Assembly: GCA_016234955.1 (NCBI GenBank)
Contig: JACRNN010000015.1
Location: 1 to 5,124 of the forward strand
DNA from: Deltaproteobacteria bacterium
GTDB lineage: Bacteria > Desulfobacterota > GWC2-55-46
Length of the DNA stretch: 5,124 nt
Direction: 5' to 3'
Positions 4,789-5,124 of this stretch are shown here, in pieces (the first letter of the stretch is position 1; the number at the start of each line of letters is the position of its first letter). The translations under genes were made by a program, and so were the position numbers. The notes under the pieces were generated by a model, which was not told where the DNA came from, did not search any database, and saw only the letters and a list, made by a program, of their open reading frames with translations.

Positions 4789-5124
4789 TTCCGCCCTTTC
4801 ATCACGTCTTCGAGGTGCGCCTTCAGGTTCCTCGCGGAATGGTGCCCCATAATCTTGAGTATCTGGTTCCTCGCCGCCACTTCCACGATCGTCGCCACGC
4901 TCCTTCCGGGGCTCACCGGCACCATCAGGTACGGCAGGTCCACCCCGAGGATGGAGTACATATTCTCCTCGAACCCGAGCCTTTCGTACTCGCTCTCCTG
5001 CTCCCACTTGACAAGCTCCACCACTACGTCCATCTGCTTCTTTTCCCTTATGGCCGTGATGCCGTAGATGTCCTTTATGTTGACTATGCCGAGCCCCCGT
5101 ATCTCCATATGGTACCGTATGAGG
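4785..5124 (-). CDS. hprK: HPr kinase/phosphorylase, C-terminal part, cut by window edge
   Basis: Bifunctional enzyme that phosphorylates and dephosphorylates the regulatory serine of HPr. The frame runs open through the right edge (codons LIRYH precede the first visible methionine), so this is the C-terminal third (about 112 residues) of a protein normally near 310-330 aa. MEIRGLGIVNIKDIYG is the conserved family signature; PGRSVATIVEVAARNQILKIMGHHSARN is the typical C-terminal region. The Walker A loop and the HPr-contacting parts lie outside the window. The stop TGA overlaps the rapZ TTG start by 4 nt. Placement with HPr bearing the target serine in the same cluster supports a working HPr(Ser-P) switch (inference). 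Confidence 0.95.
   Translation of the reverse strand, partial: LIRYHMEIRGLGIVNIKDIYGITAIREKKQMDVVVELVKWEQESEYERLGFEENMYSILGVDLPYLMVPVSPGRSVATIVEVAARNQILKIMGHHSARNLKAHLEDVMKGRN
4794..4799 (-). promoter_or_regulatory. Ribosome binding site supporting the TTG start of rapZ
   Basis: AAAGGG on the minus strand, inside the end of hprK, 5 nt before TTG at 4788. Together with the TTGA stop/start overlap it favours 4788 over the far upstream ATG at 5007. Confidence 0.55.

Noticed and set aside
4351..5067. Long plus-strand open frame (238 codons) opposite rapZ and hprK
   Set aside because: Antisense to conserved coding sequence of both genes; no recognisable motif or ribosome site.

Overview
The window is one continuous minus-strand gene cluster for a phosphoenolpyruvate:sugar phosphotransferase system (PTS) of the mannose family, with its regulators. 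In transcription order (right to left) it holds: the 3' end of hprK (HPr kinase/phosphorylase, cut by the right edge), rapZ (P-loop nucleotide-binding protein / RNase adapter family), a free-standing EIIA, EIIB, EIIC, EIID, HPr (ptsH) and the first 242 codons of Enzyme I (ptsI, cut by the left edge). No plus-strand gene is supported; the long plus-strand reading frames are antisense shadows of these genes.

Together the genes encode a full phosphorelay: PEP -> Enzyme I (active His200, or His190 with the alternative start) -> HPr (His22) -> EIIA (His9) -> EIIB (His13) -> sugar entering through EIIC/EIID. HPr also carries the regulatory serine (Ser53, equivalent to Ser46 of Gram-positive HPr), and HprK is in the same operon, so a second, regulatory phosphorylation of HPr is expected. 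The order hprK-rapZ-EIIA-EIIB-EIIC-EIID-HPr-EI, moderately high GC content and separate EIIA and EIIB proteins suggest a Gram-negative bacterium of the deltaproteobacterial (Desulfobacterota/Myxococcota-like) or Nitrospirota-like type. This is inferred from remembered gene order, not from a marker gene.

Most junctions are tight: hprK/rapZ overlap by 4 nt (TTGA, giving rapZ a TTG start), EIIB/EIIC overlap by 4 nt (ATGA), HPr/EI overlap by 1 nt (TGATG), and EIID/HPr and rapZ/EIIA are 23 and 33 nt apart. Two junctions are loose and hold the unexplained structure. The EIIA-EIIB gap (3308-3486) contains three degenerate tandem copies of a 43-nt unit, the best of which folds into a hairpin. The EIIC-EIID gap (1808-2075) is AT-rich and holds oppositely oriented heptanucleotide repeats, perfect inverted repeats, and an 11-nt direct repeat whose distal copy lies in the 3' end of the EIIC gene. 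EIIB also contains a perfect in-frame 15-bp tandem duplication (extra LKADS) next to its active-site region. No wholly new system is evident; the novelty is in the intergenic repeats and the EIIB duplication.
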